A DNA stretch of 64,000 nt, from the NCBI GenBank assembly GCA_017554105.1, contig JAFZIY010000017.1, positions 1-64,000 of the forward strand. Reading direction: 5' to 3'. The stretch comes from Prevotella sp. (lineage in GTDB: Bacteria > Bacteroidota > Bacteroidia > Bacteroidales > Bacteroidaceae). A program made the position numbers and the translations under genes. How positions within the stretch are numbered: the first letter of the stretch is position 1; every line of letters starts with the position of its first letter. Positions 62,699-64,000 of this stretch are shown one piece after another. The notes beneath the pieces were generated by a model. The model saw only the letters and a list, made by a program, of their open reading frames with translations. It did no database searches and was not told the DNA's origin.

Positions 62699-64000
62699 AT
62701 GAGAAAACTTATGGTTGCGTGTCTCTTGTTGCTGGTAATGGCAACACAGGCACAGACAGCGAGAAACTTCAAGTTGCCACTCACCGAGAGCGGCGAGTCA
62801 GAGATGGTGGTGTTCCTTCCTGAGAACCCCACGGGAAAAGCAATAGTAGGTATCCCGGGAGGCGGTTACTCGGTTCTCTCGAACACCCATGAGGGCACAC
62901 AATGGTACGAGTGGCTCAACAAACGCGGCATTGCCTACATCGTGGTGAACTATCGTCTGCCCAATGGCGACCGCACGCGTCCTATTGGCGACGTAGAGAA
63001 AGCCTTCAAGACGGTACGCGACTCTGCCACGGTATGGAAAATCAATCCTCGTGACGTGGGCATCATGGGTTTCTCGGCAGGTGGTCATCTGGCATCAGTA
63101 ATCTCTACCCTCTCCGACTATGAGGTGCGTCCCGACTTCACCATCCTTTTCTATCCTGTCATCTCGATGGACGAGAACGTGTCCCATAAGTATTCATGCA
63201 TCAATTTCCTGGGCGAGGAAGGACATAAGAACCCTGAGTTAGTAAACAAGTATTCCACGCAGAACGCGGTGAAGCGCCACCTCACTCCCCCGGCCATTAT
63301 CATTACGGCCAATGACGACCGCCTCGTGCCTCCTGTGACAAACGCCATAGCATACTATACGGCAATGCGCAACGCAGGCAACGAATGTTCCCTGCACGTC
63401 TATCCCACGGGCGATCATGGCTTTGGCATCGGACCTTGGTTCAAGTATCATGACCAGATGCTCTCCGACCTCGGCAACTGGCTCGACAACCGCAATGCTC
63501 CGAAACCTGACGCAATACGCGTGGCATGTATCGGCAACAGCATTACCGACGGTCACGGCATCGAGATGGCTCCACAACACGGATATCCTGCCCAACTGCA
63601 ACATATGATGGGCAAGGACTACTGGGTGAAGAACTTCGGCGTGAGCGGACGTACCCTGCTCAGCAAGGGCGACCTTCCATATATCAACGAGACGGCTTGG
63701 CTCGACGCACAGGCCTTCAATCCCGACATCGTCATAATCAAGTTGGGTACCAACGACTCGAAACCACAGAACTGGCAATATGGTAGCGAGTTCAAGCAAG
63801 ACCTGCAGCAACTCATCACTCGCCTCTGCCCTGGCATTGGTTCAACAAAGAAGAAAGGCAAGAAACAGGCTCAGCCTGAGGTGAAGCAGCCTAAGATTTA
63901 TCTCTGCACCCCGATTCCTGCCTTCAAACCGTCGTGGAACATTAACGACGCCATCATTGCCAACGACATCATCCCCATAGAGAAGGAAGTGGCCAAGGAA
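62699..64000 (+). CDS. Bimodular carbohydrate esterase: alpha/beta-hydrolase + SGNH hydrolase (C-terminus cut)
   Basis: 434 codons to the window end, ORF open. Signal peptide MRKLMVACLLLLVMATQAQ. Module 1 (about 25-270) is an alpha/beta-hydrolase of the acetyl-xylan-esterase type with oxyanion motif GIPGGGYS, nucleophile in MGFSAGGHLAS, acid in TANDDRLVP and histidine in GDHGFGIG. Module 2 (from about 280) is an SGNH/GDSL hydrolase: CIGNSITDGHG, NFGVSGRTL and VIIKLGTNDSKP; its DxxH block lies beyond the window. A Lys-rich insert (KKKGKKQ) interrupts module 2. It probably removes acetyl groups from xylan, complementing the GH10-CE1 and GH43 enzymes here. The gene stands alone behind tex, on the opposite strand. 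Confidence 0.85.
   Translation, partial: MRKLMVACLLLLVMATQAQTARNFKLPLTESGESEMVVFLPENPTGKAIVGIPGGGYSVLSNTHEGTQWYEWLNKRGIAYIVVNYRLPNGDRTRPIGDVEKAFKTVRDSATVWKINPRDVGIMGFSAGGHLASVISTLSDYEVRPDFTILFYPVISMDENVSHKYSCINFLGEEGHKNPELVNKYSTQNAVKRHLTPPAIIITANDDRLVPPVTNAIAYYTAMRNAGNECSLHVYPTGDHGFGIGPWFKYHDQMLSDLGNWLDNRNAPKPDAIRVACIGNSITDGHGIEMAPQHGYPAQLQHMMGKDYWVKNFGVSGRTLLSKGDLPYINETAWLDAQAFNPDIVIIKLGTNDSKPQNWQYGSEFKQDLQQLITRLCPGIGSTKKKGKKQAQPEVKQPKIYLCTPIPAFKPSWNINDAIIANDIIPIEKEVAKE

Overview
The window is a stretch of a Bacteroidales chromosome, most likely Prevotella/Segatella. Three things point there. Many genes are preceded by the Bacteroidota promoter TTTG-N19-TAnnTTTG, several as perfect matches. 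The gene content is Prevotella-like: RprX-type histidine kinase, GH10-CE1 xylanase/esterase, GH43, GH97, TonB receptors, EF-G2-like GTPase homologue. A Bacteroidales-1/6S-type RNA sits directly behind rplT. I see no rRNA, tRNA, CRISPR array, IS transposase or prophage.

Layout. 1-9 kb: an rprX-like kinase cut by the window edge, a TonB receptor paired with an exported DUF362 protein, an EF-G paralogue without the catalytic G-domain residues, hemW and an L-lactate permease. 9-21 kb: a large lipoprotein, a small outer-membrane barrel, a two-domain xylanase/feruloyl esterase, a second TonB receptor, then metA - U32/RlhA-like - zinc-ribbon lipoprotein as one minus-strand run. 21-27 kb: a low-GC acyltransferase/SGNH fusion, an M13 peptidase and an ABC-F protein. 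27-31 kb: an intergenic dispersed repeat and a three-gene partner-switching operon (SpoIIE phosphatase fused to an HATPase, STAS protein, AraC-type regulator). 31-36 kb: a clostripain-family protease, a BACON-MACPF-FISUMP-like lipoprotein resembling Bacteroidales antimicrobial toxins, and a strongly structured RNA leader before a small membrane protein. 36-41 kb: ADP-forming acyl-CoA synthetase, phenylacetate-CoA ligase, ACT protein and PaaI-type thioesterase. 41-45 kb: thrS with three promoter-like sequences, and GH97. 45-48.5 kb: a low-GC islet with a PD-(D/E)XK nuclease, two unknown proteins and the stump of a Fic gene, flanked by the second repeat copy. 48.8-54 kb: pheS, a three-gene operon of small exported proteins behind palindromic sites, and GH43. 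54-58.4 kb: omega-amidase - iorA - iorB - aminotransferase operon. 58.6-64 kb: infC-rpmI-rplT, the 6S-type RNA, tex, and a bimodular carbohydrate esterase cut by the window end.

How they fit: the GH10-CE1, GH43 and terminal esterase suggest xylan side-chain and backbone breakdown. IorAB, the aminotransferase, the ADP-forming synthetase, PaaK, ACT and PaaI suggest interconversion of aromatic amino acids, aryl-acetyl-CoA and aryl acetates. The items I find least explained are the pair of intergenic repeats at about 27.07-27.40 kb and 48.20-48.52 kb, whose inverted TCTCA arms match within a copy but differ between copies, the structured RNA at 35.38-35.52 kb, the MACPF lipoprotein next to a C11 protease, and the nuclease islet.
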